Shown here: in pieces, positions 1 through 11,098 of the stretch
Position numbering within the stretch: the stretch's first letter is position 1
Layout of the letters: each line of letters begins with the position of its first letter
Source of the DNA: Doryteuthis pealeii
Taxonomy: Eukaryota; Mollusca; Cephalopoda; Myopsida; Loliginidae
Length of the DNA: 64,000 nucleotides
Assembly (NCBI GenBank): GCA_023376005.1
Contig: CM042143.1
Location: 88,017,950 to 88,081,949, forward strand
Direction of reading: 5' to 3'
Notes under the pieces: model-generated
What the model saw: only the letters and a program-made list of their open reading frames with translations
The model's database searches: none
Told to the model about the DNA's origin: nothing
Made by a program: the position numbers and the translations under genes

Positions 1-155
1 GCTTAACTTTGGTGATCTAGTGGGAACAGGTGTTTTCAGTATGTTTGTGGTCGAGAATGTTTTTCAAACACTGGACTTCACAGTCACAGGAGGCGCTGTA
101 ACTTCAGGGGCACAAAAACTATATTATAGTCTTCAGAGACTGAAATGCCAATAAT
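1..155 (-). repeat. Family L interspersed repeat, truncated by window edge
   Basis: The reverse complement matches blocks near 24284-24500 and 29066-29262. All three share the landmarks TTGGCATTTCAGTCTC..., a run reading GTGCCCCTGAAGTTAC, and GACCACAGATG. The copies differ by scattered substitutions, which fits an old dispersed repeat. No coding frame is shared by all copies. Its class is unknown to me. Confidence 0.7.
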
Positions 156-714
156 AAAGTATGGTCCATTCTGACTGCCTTCTGGGACATTTTCCAAAGA
201 ATTTGATAAATGCTTCATTATTATTATTACTAGTTTTGATTAGTAATATCTTTTATCTTCTCAATTTTAGTAGCTTTATCTACCCCCCCCACTCCCAAAC
301 AAAAATAAAAGATGTTAGATATTTCTTTAATTTTCTGACATTCCAAATACTTTAAAGATATGAAAATGTGTATATTTACTGAGTCAGAAGTGTATTATTA
401 AATAATTATTTTAGCATGAATTCTGTTGGTTCAGCAAAATGAGGAATTTGGCACAGTTCTTGAACCAAGAATGTTGGAAAATTGCCGATGTACCTGTAGA
501 AATTTATTTTTATTTTTTTTATTTATCTTTTATTTTATTTTTTTAATTATCTTTTCTTTTTGTTTTATACATTTGTTTCACCACAGTTAGGGGCACTGAT
601 TTTGAAATTTCCAGGATTTTTGGACTTTCCTTGTAATTTTCCTTTAAGAACGCAACAGTCAAAGTAAAAAATAAATAAAAATATTAAAAAATCCATTTAA
701 CAAAAAATCTTAAT
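156..714. other. AT-rich spacer, nothing recognised
   Basis: Low-complexity AT-rich DNA with T-runs around 510-560. I see no gene, tRNA-like block or repeat terminus. Confidence 0.6.
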
Positions 715-715
715 A

Positions 716-1860
716 ATTATCATATATCGGACTATTGTCTTCATCTTTATTGTGTACAAATACAACATTCAGGCCACTGTAACCTCAGGCTCTGTTTTAG
801 ATGTTTTTTTATTCATTATCTTAATTACCTTAAAATAAGTCATCTTCAGACGATTACCCATGAATTCAATCACAGTTTCAGAGTTCAATCGTTACTGCTC
901 ACTCAAGAGCACTCCAAGCAGCATAAATGCCCCCAAGCTTATATAAAAATTGTGATTAGATATAGAAAAAATTAGAATGGAGGAAGTTACTTATTCTAGA
1001 AAATGAAATTTTTATACCACTGTAACCTCGGGTTATGTTTTAGGTGTTTTTTTTTTATTTATTATTCTAATTACCTTAAAATAAAATTTTATGGACTGTC
1101 TCATTTTATATTCTTGGTCAGATAAGGTGGTTAGATAAGTGATAACATTCTTTATGATATTTTGAAATTTCAGTTTTTAGAATAAGTAACTTCTTCCATT
1201 TAAGTATTTTTATATACTATCACAGAGAACGAAAAAGAGCAAGACATTGTCTTGCCTGCCAGGATCGAGCCCACGTCCTCCCGCATGCAAAGGCAGACGC
1301 GATTTAGGCACTGGACGGATGCAAAGTGCCAGGATGTTTCGGTAAATACGTACATAAATAACATGTGGGCAGTCAGGAGTTGCAGTAGCAGGTTGACTGA
1401 CGCGAACGACCGAGTAAAGAAATGTGATTTTGAACTGCTAAAAATTATTTCGGCTACGGTGACGGATTTTGCAGCTGCTAAACGAAAACGAAGAGCGTGT
1501 TGACCAGGGGAAGGTTTGGCTTGCTGGAAGACTGTAGACTCGCTTGTTTTTGCCCCCCCCCCCTCTCGGCGGGAGCTTGTTGATACGAACATCTTTTTCC
1601 CCCCATATATTTCCCCCCCTTCCATATATACCTAATCACAATTTTGATATATGGTGGTATTTATGCTGTTTCGACCAACTTTGAGTGAGCAGTAATGATT
1701 AAACTCCGAAACTGCATTTGAATTCATGTGCAATCATCTGAAGATGACTTATTTTAAGGTAATTAAAATAATGAATAAAAAAAAAACATCTAAAACAGAG
1801 TCCAATTTACACAAAGATGAGGACAATAGTCTGATATATGATAATTATTCATATCAAGCC
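716..1860. mobile_element. Foldback element with ~230 bp inverted arms and a tRNA-like centre
   Basis: The block at about 716-985 reappears in inverted orientation at about 1627-1860. Shared landmarks are AAGTCATCTTCAGA / TCTGAAGATGACTT, ACATCTAAAACAGAG and GGACAATAGTCTGATATATG. The ~640 bp between the arms is richer in GC at 1240-1500 than its surroundings and holds a tRNA-like sequence on the minus strand (1248-1316). The arms carry CTGAAGA and GAAAC strings, but not in an order or pairing that makes a hammerhead fold, so I do not call ribozymes here. The architecture (tRNA-like core between inverted arms) is similar to the element at 17051-17407. Confidence 0.65.
1248..1316 (-). repeat. 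tRNA-like (Ala-like) segment
   Basis: On the minus strand the sequence runs CTGCCTTTGCATGCGGGAGG then GTGGGCTCGATCCTGGC. This resembles an anticodon arm with loop TTTGCAT (Ala TGC-like) followed by a T arm with a B-box-like GGCTCGATCC. The D-arm/A-box side is degraded. It is probably the head of a tRNA-derived SINE or the tRNA-like core of the surrounding foldback element, not a functional tRNA. Confidence 0.5.
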
Positions 1861-2096
1861 TCATCTAAAAAAAATACAGAAATAAGAAAAATCAGCTTCA
1901 AGAACTTAATTTTCTACAAATGAAGAAAAATCCATGTTAAATATCAATTGAGAGAAATGACATCTTAGAAAGTGACATGAGAAAAATTTGAAAGTTAGAG
2001 AGAAAATTTAGAGACAGACAATCAAATAAAGTGACAAGTTATGAAAATTAGGAAAATAATGAATGAGAAAGGGAACTTAGAGCTGATATTTCTCAA

Positions 2097-2800
2097 CTAC
2101 AGGACCTGTGGATATAACACAGTATGAAAATTTAATTATTACAACATTTGATATATTTACTTAAGAGCTATTGCTAAATAGTTCAATATGTAAAAAGTAT
2201 AATAATCTTGATTTAACTCTCACTCTTTTTTTCTTTCTTTTTCTTTTCATGTTCAATTGAAACAAATTAGTGTTACTACTTCCTCACACTCAGCCCCCTC
2301 TTTCTTTCCCCATCTCTTTCTTTCTTATATTTTCTCTGTATAGTATGTCCTCTTTCTTCTCTTTCTTTCTTTATAATAAAAACAGTTTGTTATATTTTAC
2401 TTATTTTATTCTGTCTTCTTGGCCAGCTCATCTACCCTACTATATGGCCTCTTCTATTTGTGTTGGGTCAGTTATTGTCTCTCTGGGCTAATCTTCCACT
2501 TCCTTGAGACTTCTTCATCTCAGCATTTGTTGTTGTTTTTAATATTTTTCAGACATCTTTATTTGATTCAAGTGAACCATCATGTACAATAGAAATAGCC
2601 ATCTTGGTGACACGTTGACTCTTCCAAAAACCTAAGCTAGAACTCTCTAAATTCCAAGTTTACCTCCACTCCCATGAACCAAACTGACCAAATTATTTAG
2701 CTGAGGTGACAACACTCATAAAAAATTAAAATTCAGCAGATAAGCAACACCAGAAAATCAGGATTTACATTTTTGCATTTCATCTTGGGAACCTGATTCA
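2097..2800 (-). mobile_element. Helitron-like element, family D, interrupted copy
   Basis: This copy matches the units at 47297, 59391 and 59891. It begins with the hairpin-bearing end (CCTGTGGATATAACACAG) and has the pyrimidine tract and the ATAATAAAAACAG landmark near 2376. About 300 bp of unrelated DNA (2396-2695) then intervenes before homology resumes at TAGCTGAGGTGACAACACTC (about 2699). The TC-end is missing. In complete copies the family has 5'-TCTATATATTAATACT and a 3' hairpin followed by CTAG, the layout of Helitron termini. Confidence 0.65.
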
Positions 2801-2808
2801 TTTAATTA

Positions 2809-3289
2809 TTAGTACAAGTATGCACCCTTCTGGATGCAAGTATTTAAGTTTGAATGTAATAAAATATTTTATCAAATTAGAAAGACTAACAAAACTAAAT
2901 AAGGAATATAAAAAAAATATTGCATTTAATGTTTGAGTATAACATGATAGTATTAGAAATCAATAACTGCAAATAATTATTTCTGAAACACAGTTTAATT
3001 TTTTTAATCATTATGCAAATTTATTCCCACCATATACTATTTAAATCTATATTTCTTAGAGATATTTTAGGATTTTAAATGCATTAATAATATGAGCAGT
3101 TTTTTGGCAAATCTAACTCATCTAGACTTTAATAGAGACATAATTAATATATAAGATGCTAATTCAGATTAGATAATGTCTATTTCATAATCATTTAGAA
3201 TATAACTTAAATAGCTAAGGAAATCGTAATGTCAGTGGTGATGTAGTTTTGGTTACAGACACAGTTACATAATCTCCATTATAATAAGA
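2809..3289 (-). mobile_element. Helitron-like element, family J
   Basis: Read on the minus strand it starts TCTTATTATAATGGAGATT and ends with the stem TGCATCCAGAAGGGTGCA, a short spacer and CTAA, immediately before T. TC start, 3' hairpin and CTRR end are the Helitron hallmarks. It lacks any Rep/helicase coding, so it is non-autonomous. Closely related copies are at 15990, 53666, 30596 and 15205. Confidence 0.75.
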
Positions 3290-3574
3290 TCTGGAGATAT
3301 CAAATAAATATAATCCATACAGTTGAAACAATTTAGTTTGTAATTCTGGAACCAAATTTTATGCAACTATTGCTCATTTTCATATTCGGTTGGCTAAAAA
3401 AAAATAATTAAATAAAGATTTTGATTTGCTAATAAAACAGACACAATTAATTAGAATATGTGAAAGTTGTCAGGTGCCCAAAATCAATTTGTTTATGACA
3501 GTGTTGGAGCATTAATAATACAGGCATATCAAAAGTTAATCTATAGATATATCAATATTGGAAAGGTTTTAGTA

Positions 3575-3692
3575 AGAAAGAGAGTATTTGGCTCTTAGAG
3601 GAGAGGGAGAGAGAGAGAGTATTTGGCTCTTAGAGGAGATGGAGAGAAAGAGAGTATTTGGCTCTTAGAGGAGAGAGAGAATATTTGGCTGT
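3575..3692. repeat. Minisatellite, ~45 bp unit, three copies
   Basis: The phrase GAGTATTTGGCTCTTAGAGG occurs three times, separated by purine (GA)n runs. A fourth degenerate start is at 3680. It is a local tandem expansion with no visible function. Confidence 0.8.
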
Positions 3693-3819
3693 TTTCCTGG
3701 AACATTTTTTTCTCCCCAAAGAGAGCCAATGTCTAAGAGTTCATATTAAATATTAACTTCCTTACAGCAAAATCTGTTTGATCTCAAAAGGGGGAGGGAG
3801 AGAGAGAGAGAAAGATACA

Positions 3820-3824
<5 letters not shown>

Positions 3825-3870
<46 letters not shown>
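3825..3870. repeat. (TA)n microsatellite
   Basis: Uninterrupted TA dinucleotides, preceded by a (GA)n run at 3798-3815. No element boundary is evident on either side. Confidence 0.95.
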
Positions 3871-3877
<7 letters not shown>

Positions 3878-4025
3878 TTATACCAAAGAGAGGAGCTGCC
3901 AATTGAAGAACGGTGGTACATGGTTAGCACAAAAAAAAACAGGATCAACAAACAGAATATCAGATGAAGCTGTTTATGTTCACTATGTACTACTTTACTT
4001 GGAAAAGGCATGAACCCACAACTTT

Positions 4026-4613
4026 CCTGTCCTGTTGGCTGGAGCTGTAGAATATACGCTGACTGCACCTCAGCAGAGGGGTAAGATCCCACCACCACCA
4101 AACATGGCCACCTGTTGGCTGGTTGTTGCGACCCATGATGCTTAAGGATGGAACTCAGGTGACTGAGCAATCCATGACTCTTCCTTGGCCCTTACTTAGG
4201 CTAGATGGGCGGTCAGAGAGGCCCTCTTTGATCAATCAGCTGGTCACTAGCACCTATATGATTGTTCCAACTCTATTGCCCTTATGGCAAACTCCAACCT
4301 TTTTTTTTAATCATATATGTGCTAGAATGCAGTGGCTGAGGGTCTTAGTGTCCTGGGTGTGAAGTTCCAGTTCTGGAGGTCTAGCAAATGTGGAGTACCC
4401 CTTCATCACCATTACTCCCATGTCTACTAACCCGGTGTGGTAGAACCTGTTAGATTAAATAGAAAAAAATGAGTAAGAAAATGTTTTTGTTTTTTTTAAA
4501 TTGAGTTTAAAATAAATGTTGAATACCCATCAAGAATGAATAAAACAAAACATCTTCAGCATAAAATAACCCAGCAATGGTTGACATGCCATAAAATCCA
4601 ACCAACCAACATC
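4026..4613 (+). repeat. Family C ~600 bp interspersed repeat
   Basis: Near-full copy of a repeat present at least ten times here. Landmarks in order are CCTGTTGGCTGG, GACTGCACCTC, GGGCGGTCAGAGAGGCCC, AGCACCTATATGATTG, TTCCAGTTCTGGAG, and the terminal ATAAAATCCAACCAACCAAC. It has no tRNA-like head and no conserved reading frame. The (CCAA)n-like terminus suggests the 3' end of a retroelement, but the class is not established. Confidence 0.8.
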
Positions 4614-6120
4614 TAATAATATTTTCAGATTGAATCATTATATATTTACCAACCCCTCCACACAAGTAGGATGCAGCACAAGGTCACTTTCTTAAGCGGA
4701 GATTAACTGGTGTGAATTCAGTTTTCTTTCTCCTAGACTGGTTACTTAGTCCACGTTAAAGAGCCGAGTCTGACCTACTATTTACCTATATTTTGAGGGA
4801 GAGTTGCTGGATGCATATTTTCCCAAAGGTATTACTTCTATTTGAAACCAGATTGACGAGTCAATTGTTATATAGCCCATTGCGGGTATATAAACAAGAG
4901 AGTTCTTGTGTGACAGAGAGAGAGAAACAGATAGTCATCATTTACTTGTTTGTTACTTCTTTCTATCTTCTTCCTTTTGGCTATGATCATCTAGTCACCA
5001 TGTTTCATCTTTACCAGTCGTAGTCTCGTCTCTTCTTTTCTAAGGGCTTCTTTTTTTTTTTTTTAAAGTCATGCAAATAATCAACAAGACTTTGTTTTTC
5101 TTTGATCAAAGATTTTATTACTACCCATCTCGATTCACCATGTGGTTTGAGTTACACCCTCAGCAGCACACGTCTGTTCTGCTTCATCTCTAGTTGAAAA
5201 CTGATTACCTAACTAACTCTATCACGTGACTTGCACACACTCTGAGGTCAGTTGGGACCATAACCGTTACTGGTATTTTTCCATCCCCTGAACTGAAAAA
5301 ACAGTGGCTCCTTAGAATTCTCGCTACAGGGCTTCTCAAAAACCCATGCCACCACACAATTATGCAATACAATTTCCTATGACTAAAACCATTACACCCA
5401 TGCCTCCACCTAGATTGAATTATTATTGTGTGTATATAGCCACTTTGAGTAAGCTTGGTTAGGCACAAGACTGATGCAGTGGAGCAGCTGGTAAGAAAAT
5501 CAGTTCATTTGTATAATAAGCTTGTTAACCTTTTGTGTTATGTTAGGCACTCAATACGAAATTGATGATTAGCAATTAATGAACAGTGAATTTAAAATTT
5601 TATAAAACATCATTTAAAACTAAAATGAAAAAATTGCGTTGCGGTACAAATATTAATTTTCCGCCTGAATTCAGGATTTGTAAATTTAAATAATGACTAA
5701 AAAATGCACCCTTGGATCACTTCAGTGGTTTTCAATGAATGGATATTTAAGGAAGAAGAAAATTTTTTTTTTTTTAATTTTTAACTAATCAAAATAATTA
5801 AAATACTGGAGTTTTTTTTAATGTTTTTTTGTTTGTTTTTTTTTGTTTTTTTTTAGATAAATATCTTAATAGAGTAATAAATGGAGAGAAAAATGTTTTT
5901 GAAACTTTTTTATTTTTTCATACTTGCTTTATAAACTGAAATAGAAATATTTAATTGTTGAAGTGCATTATGTCACAACCACTTAACCGTAAATAGTTCT
6001 CATCAAAAGCTGGATCTTTTGTCTGCTTTTTATGATTATTTCTCTGCAAATTGTCTTCAGATCTCATTTTCTTTTTTATATTACACAAAGGGAAAATTAG
6101 TATTCTTGACATTTTTTAAA
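4614..6120. other. No gene recognised
   Basis: AT-rich sequence with T-runs at 5050, 5765 and 5830. Around 4718-4790 is a fragment resembling the CTCCTAGATTGGTTGCC repeat seen near 10120 and 10305. No splice-flanked or conserved frame is visible. Confidence 0.5.
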
Positions 6121-6142
6121 TAAATTCTAATGACATCTTGGC

Positions 6143-6145
<3 letters not shown>

Positions 6146-6193
<48 letters not shown>
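6146..6193. repeat. Compound (TG)n-(TA)n microsatellite
   Basis: TG dinucleotides pass directly into TA dinucleotides, the usual mutational succession at such sites. Confidence 0.95.
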
Positions 6194-6469
6194 TTGTTTA
6201 AAAAAATCGGTAATTTTAGCGATAATGTGTCTATTTCTACCCATAAATATCTGTATATACCTATGAGTTTAATCAGACTGTCAACTTTATAGAAATGGTT
6301 AACTGAATTCATGGCAGTCTTATGGGTAGAAATAGATCTATTACAGCTAAAATGACTGATTTTTAATTCTTTTTTCTTTACCAAATATATTGCTTTGTTC
6401 AAAAATATTTAAGATCGAGCTCCCAACTAACCTGGTGATTTACCTACTTTCTCTCTGTCTCTGTCTCTT

Positions 6470-6471
6470 CT

Positions 6472-6529
<58 letters not shown>

Positions 6530-6539
6530 ATATATATAT
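6470..6539. repeat. Compound (CT)n-(TA)n microsatellite
   Basis: A CT run is followed by two TA blocks separated by a TATTATA phase shift. Confidence 0.95.
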
Positions 6540-6785
6540 GGATACTTTGGTGTAGATATAAATTTATTTTCGGCATTTCTTAGCCTCATCAATCTGATCT
6601 TTAAAATTAGTAATTATTCATTTATTTATAAAATTACGAATATATATATATCTTTATATGTATATTTGAGTCCTCAATTTTGGTTGAATCCTATCAAGGA
6701 AACACTGTTGTATATATATATATATTTCATAAAAAAGGTCCGCAAAATGGATTATATTTAAAAAAAAAAAATTAATTATTTCACA

Positions 6786-6834
6786 TTAGTGACACGTGTT
6801 TCAGATATCTTGTTATCTTCTTCAAGCATTAAGT
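6786..6834 (-). ncRNA. Hammerhead-like ribozyme, degenerate (core C3 to U)
   Basis: On the minus strand: UUGAAGA (expected CUGANGA), a perfect 5 bp stem II AGAUA/UAUCU, GAAA, then A-C-[ACGU]-G-U-C, a 2 bp stem III with a GUC cleavage triplet. Core position C3 is U, which is expected to abolish activity, and stem I is weak. The mirror copy at 6858 has the intact CUGAAGA. Confidence 0.5.
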
Positions 6835-6857
6835 AACCACAAGGGACACAGGATGTG

Positions 6858-6907
6858 ATTAATGCCTGAAGAAGATCTCCAAAGATCTGAAACATGTGCC
6901 GCTAATG
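6858..6907 (+). ncRNA. Hammerhead-like ribozyme (GCC in place of GUC)
   Basis: Intact CUGAAGA (6866-6872), perfect 6 bp stem II AGAUCU-CCAA-AGAUCU (6873-6888), intact GAAA (6889-6892). Stem III would be A-C-[AUGU]-G-C, but U16.1 is C, so the cleavage triplet reads GCC. A stem I of GC plus a bulged UAAU/AUUA segment can form. It is probably inactive through one transition. Confidence 0.55.
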
Positions 6908-7028
6908 TAAAATAATAATGGAATTTTTTTTTTAAGAAACATAATCCCTTTTGCGGACCATCTTTTTTATAAAATATATAATTTTCTCCCATTGGAAGCA
7001 TAACAACACTTTTATATATAATGTATTA

Positions 7029-7080
7029 GTCCTCTACAGACACGTGTTTTGACGTTTATGTCTCATCAGTGCAGCTTGAT
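7029..7080 (-). ncRNA. Hammerhead-like ribozyme, family E (core G12 to A)
   Basis: Minus strand: CUGAUGA, stem II GAC...GUC, then AAAA where GAAA is expected, then A-C-[ACGU]-G-U-C and a downstream strand UGUAGAGGAC that pairs partly with the upstream AAGCUGCA. It aligns with the intact family E ribozyme at 15749. G12 replaced by A predicts loss of activity. A tRNA-like segment lies just upstream on the same strand (7096-7153). Confidence 0.6.
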
Positions 7081-7095
7081 TTTAACAGCTACTTC

Positions 7096-7150
7096 TAGCC
7101 AGGAGCAAAACCCGACAGAATTTTCATCTGTCAAGCTCCTTACCCTGACA

Positions 7151-7153
<3 letters not shown>
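7096..7153 (-). repeat. tRNA-like segment of a family E element
   Basis: Minus strand reads GTCAGGGTAAGGAGC then a T-arm-like block with TCGGGTTTTGCTCCTGGC. The equivalent in the 14.6 and 15.7 kb copies has GGTTTCGATCC, a good B-box. It leads into the hammerhead at 7029-7080 and is preceded by (TA)n at 7153-7190. Confidence 0.55.

Positions 7154-7190
<37 letters not shown>
7153..7190. repeat. (TA)n microsatellite
   Basis: TA run abutting the tRNA-like end of a family E element, then a short (TATG)n tail. Confidence 0.9.
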
Positions 7191-7200
<10 letters not shown>

Positions 7201-7529
7201 CATTTGAAATGTTTATTTTAATGTAAGTGTTTCATTTTAGAACCCTGAAACACTTCTGCCATTTTAAAGAGATTGGTTGATAAAATCTGATATAATTTAA
7301 GTATTATATTTTGATACGTGTTCTTTTATTACATTTTACTGACATTTATTGGTTAATGAAAGCTCCATCCTTGGAAAGTTGAATTGAGCAAGGAATTTTA
7401 CTGTCTAGTTTTTTGTTTTTGTTAATATATTCTTTTTATTTATTTCATTCTGATATCTGAAAGATAACTCTCCTTAAAGTTCTCCATAACCAATTTTATT
7501 ATTCATTTTCTCTTCTTTTCTGGATTTTT

Positions 7530-7532
7530 TTT

Positions 7533-7575
<43 letters not shown>

Positions 7576-7576
7576 C
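7530..7576. repeat. Poly(T) tract of about 46 bp
   Basis: A near-pure T run. A G-run (7650-7667) and a (CA)n block (7695-7713) follow within 150 bp. Possibly the A-tail of a minus-strand retroposon, but no body is recognisable. Confidence 0.85.
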
Positions 7577-7915
7577 TCCAAAAGGCCAAGTTTGAAAGTT
7601 CTGAATCATATTTCCAGGAATATTATCCTGAGTCAAAAACTTTGAAAGTCGAGGGGGGGGGGGGGGGAATGAAGATTTAACTTGAAAAGAATCCCCCCCA
7701 CACACACACACACATTTTTTGGCATTTATTGAATTTCAATGTTCTTTATTTTTACTTTGCCCTTAGTACCCGAAAATTTTAAATCTTAAAAAAAAAAAAA
7801 AAAATTATTCAATATTGATAAAATGCTGACTGAAATTTTAAATACAAGATCCCTTTTTTTTTCTCTTTCATTTTCTGACACTCACACACTTTTTCCCCCT
7901 ATCCTTTATATTTGA

Positions 7916-8128
7916 CTAGAAGTGGCTACCCATTGTTGGGAGGATGAAAGGGTATGGGCCAAAAACCCTGATGTATTGATTTATTTACTTTGGAGATTTA
8001 CAAATGCTGGACATTTTTAACTAGAATTTCTATGCTATTTCAATGTATATTTTAATTTTTAAATATCTTCAAATATAAATCAAATCTTCATAATTTTTGC
8101 ACAAACAGCAGGAAAAGCTGATATTTAA

Positions 8129-8197
<69 letters not shown>

Positions 8198-8269
8198 CAT
8201 TAATTGTTTTATTTTGGTAGTTTCATCCGGACACACATACATACCAACTGCCCTTTATATATCTGTAGA
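7916..8269 (-). mobile_element. Helitron-like element, family K
   Basis: On the minus strand it begins TCTACAGATATATAAAGGGC and ends with the degenerate hairpin TACCC...GGGTA, then GCCACTT-CTAG. Family K has the Helitron layout: TC start, hairpin about 8 nt before CTAG, insertion before T. It is a short non-autonomous element with no coding. Its middle contains a long (TA)n array (8135-8193). Confidence 0.75.
8135..8193. repeat. (TA)n microsatellite inside a Helitron-like copy
   Basis: About 29 TA units. They sit where other family K copies have AATATATATTTACTTT, so this is an expansion from within the element. Confidence 0.9.
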
Positions 8270-9715
8270 TTATTACTTCAACCATGACAATTTTTTCTCG
8301 TTTTCAAAATAAATTTTTTAGTCATGTTATAATTTATAATTATATCTAGTTTCTTAATACTCTTGTTAGGAGCTCCATACTTGTGGCCTTGTGTCACAAC
8401 TAAGCTAAGCTTAGTATATAACTATCTACAGAGTGATTTTAAAGTAACTCCCTTTCCTATTTTAAAGATCTTATAATTTATTTCTGAATCATTATTTTTT
8501 ACAAAAATGTAACAGGAGAGAACGCACATAAGATGGAGTTTTAAAATTCTATATGGGCACCAGCATTCACCTCCAGCCTCTCAAGCCACTCGAGAATTAG
8601 AATTAAATTTGAGTCAAATGTCCAGACATCTTTATAAGGCTTTGGATTTTGAAACAAAATAATCAATCTGAAAAGAAAAACAATACAGATTTAATTACCA
8701 TATATTAAGGAATATAAATCAAATGAATTGAGAAAAATATAATAGCTTATAAAAAAATTATAAATAGTTTAAAATATTGAGTTTTTTTCAATCAGCCTGT
8801 AGTTTCATATTCCTGCATTGTGTAAACTAGACAGCATTTTTGGTTCAAATTCCAAGATTTGAAATTTCCTATTTTTATTTTAAATTTTTTTCTCTGAAAC
8901 ATTTAGAGAATTTACATTTGATTCAATTTATCTATTTGTTTGGGCATCTCCCCCTCTTGTTCTCTCTTATCACATCATCGTTAAAAAAAAGTTAAAGAGA
9001 AACTTTGCACAGACACTATTCATACAATAGTTTCCAAAAATGCCTTCTTAAATTATTTTTCTTACCATTTTTTCTGAAATCATCCAAATTAATCTTAGAA
9101 TATTGTATGCTATTATTGTTTTTAATCTAATTTGGCAAGTTGTTCCAAAATATTTTACATTTTTACATTTTTTCAGGTCGGTTAATTTTGAACTACAGAT
9201 CTTTGAGACATAACACAGATTCTCAAAGATCCATGGTTGAAAGTTAACTGACCTGAAAAAATATAAAAGTTTTTAAATGAAATAACTGGTGCATTATATA
9301 TTCTATTCATTTATATATCAACACTAAAAATTTCTTTAAATTGATTAATTCCCTGATTTTTGGTATTTTTTTTTTCTTTCAGCAAGGTGACATACGATCG
9401 TAGAATTTAGGTCCATTAAGTTCGATTTAACCAAATATTAATTTTATTCATTCATTTTATAATGATGATAATACTAAGAACTTTTTGAATTATTATCATT
9501 AAAATATATTAAACTTAAATTTTTAAAAACATAACTCCCATAGGATTAATTTCTATTTCTAACTCTTAGCTTGTTAACCTTTAGACACTCTGTTCCTAAA
9601 CTCATAAAATTCAAGCACTAAAATTTTCCTCCAGGGTTCAGACATTATTGTTTAAAGCCATCCTATGATTCCATTAAAGGAAAGTCTGTTAATGGTTGCC
9701 ATGCTAAATTTTATA
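8270..9715. other. No gene recognised
   Basis: AT-rich DNA. At 9174-9275 there is a short inverted repeat: TCAGGTCGGTTAATTTTGAAC against GTTAACTGACCTGA, with GATCTTTGAGA / TCTCAAAGATC inside it. No coding or RNA gene is evident. Confidence 0.5.
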
Positions 9716-9719
9716 TTAT

Positions 9720-10050
9720 TATTATCTGGCTTTAACTCCCAACTGGGAGGTCAAGTGAGGTTCGGCCTCTGGATAAGGTGCTGTTAATTAATAGCTTCGA
9801 CCCAGGGGGCCATCCCCCCAGGCAACACCTGCCCCCTTGACTTAAAGGGACAGGGCTGGGTTTATTGCCCAGCGCCTGAGGCGCCCCCCTTGAGGAGAAA
9901 TGCTGAAGGGATTGACGCAATTTTTGTTCTCTCCCACCCATTAGCTTCGGCTTGTGGGTGGGTCCACGTTAAAACAGAGCCTTGTGCCCAGTCCATACAG
10001 GTGGGGTATTAGACAAATAAACTGACTTTAACTCCAAGATCAAAATATTG
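9720..10050 (-). repeat. Family N interspersed repeat
   Basis: GC-richer block. Its reverse complement matches 23160-23410 and, more weakly, 23750-23920. Shared landmarks are GAGCCTCAGG / CCTGAGGCGC, CCTTTAA and GGGGCAGGTGTTGCC. The class is unknown. The copy differs from the 23 kb ones by many small changes. Confidence 0.6.
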
Positions 10051-10489
10051 GGTTTATGGTGAATGGCACTCAACCCAAAATATTGGATTTACAGGTTCAA
10101 GGGGTAAAGAAGTTCTGTTGCCTTCTCCTAGATTGGTTGCCTACTGTCATGACTAGAAGGTCAAGTCGAAGGGGTAGAGAATTTCTGTTTGTCGAAATAA
10201 CAAACCAGTTTGATTTTCCTTAAATAAACTTTTTTTTTAAGTGAAAAATTTCTGGTGTGTGAATTGCCATAATTGTTATTTGGAGAAATAGCATTGTGGT
10301 TTCCTTCTTCTAGATTGATTGCCCATTGTTATGACCAGAGGGTCAAATCCAAGGTGTACATATAAGTTAGGGTAGCGAAGACATGAAGTCAACAGTGCTT
10401 GGTAACTGATAGTTTCTCATCTGTGATTTTCTAAACTGACTTAGATATACATGCTGTAACAATGATATTGAGCACTTTATTTATGAATA

Positions 10490-10874
10490 TAGCCATTTAA
10501 CTCTTTCTCACTCATTTTTTTTTTCTTTCTTTCATTTCATCTTTTTCAATTGAAACAGATTAGTGTTATTGCTTCTGCATGCTTACATCCTCTCTCAATT
10601 TTTCTCCTACTCTCTTTCTTTCTTTCTATTTTCTGTGTAGCATGTCCTTTTCTTCCCTTTCTTTACAATAAAAACGGAATGGTCCATTATCTAGCTGAGG
10701 TGGCAACACTCATAAGAAAAACGAATTTGGTTGGCAGATAAGCAACAGAAAATACTCAGGATTTACATTTTTGCATTTCATCTTGGTCAATTTGGACAGT
10801 CTCATTTTTAACCAGAGGGTGCTGCAAGTTGATAACAGTTGTACAATTAAGGAACATGAGTATTGATATATAGA
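10490..10874 (-). mobile_element. Helitron-like element, family D, unit 1 of a tandem pair
   Basis: Contains the family D pyrimidine tract, GTGTAGCATGTCC, ATAAAAACGGAATGG and the terminal GTATTGATATATAGA (TC end on the minus strand). The hairpin end is degraded beyond recognition. Confidence 0.65.
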
Positions 10875-11098
10875 TAAAGTTTTTGTTTCTTTATAATAAA
10901 AACAGAATGGTTAATTATTTAGCTGAACTGACAACACTCATAAGAAATAAGAATTTGGCAGATAAGCAACAGCAGTTAATCAGGATTTACATTCCTGCAT
11001 TTCATCTTGGATGATTTGGACGATCTGATTTTTAACCAGAGGCTGTTGCAAGATGATAACAGTTGGAAGATTAAGGAACAAGCATATTAATATATAGA
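10875..11098 (-). mobile_element. Helitron-like element, family D, unit 2 (partial)
   Basis: Directly abuts unit 1 and repeats from TTTCTTTATAATAAAAACAG to ATATTAATATATAGA. It is a head-to-tail partial copy. Such arrays are common for Helitrons. Confidence 0.65.

Larger units (their letters stand above)
6735..6970. mobile_element. Foldback element with a hammerhead-like motif in each arm
   Basis: The arms pair GGTCCGCAAAATGG (about 6738) with CCCTTTTGCGGACC (about 6947), and TTTCACATTAGTGACACGTG with its inverted counterpart near 6890-6912. Each arm contains a hammerhead-like motif on the strand facing outward: minus at 6786-6834 and plus at 6858-6907. The centre, about 20-30 bp, has no tRNA-like block. 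Confidence 0.7.

Noticed and set aside
716..900. Hammerhead in the arms of the 0.7-1.86 kb foldback
   Set aside because: CTGAAGA and GAAAC are present but in the permuted order, without pairing stems between them.
4540..4560. TCTTCAG in family C as a ribozyme core
   Set aside because: No GAAA partner or stem II nearby; other C copies read TCTTCGG or TTTTCGG there.
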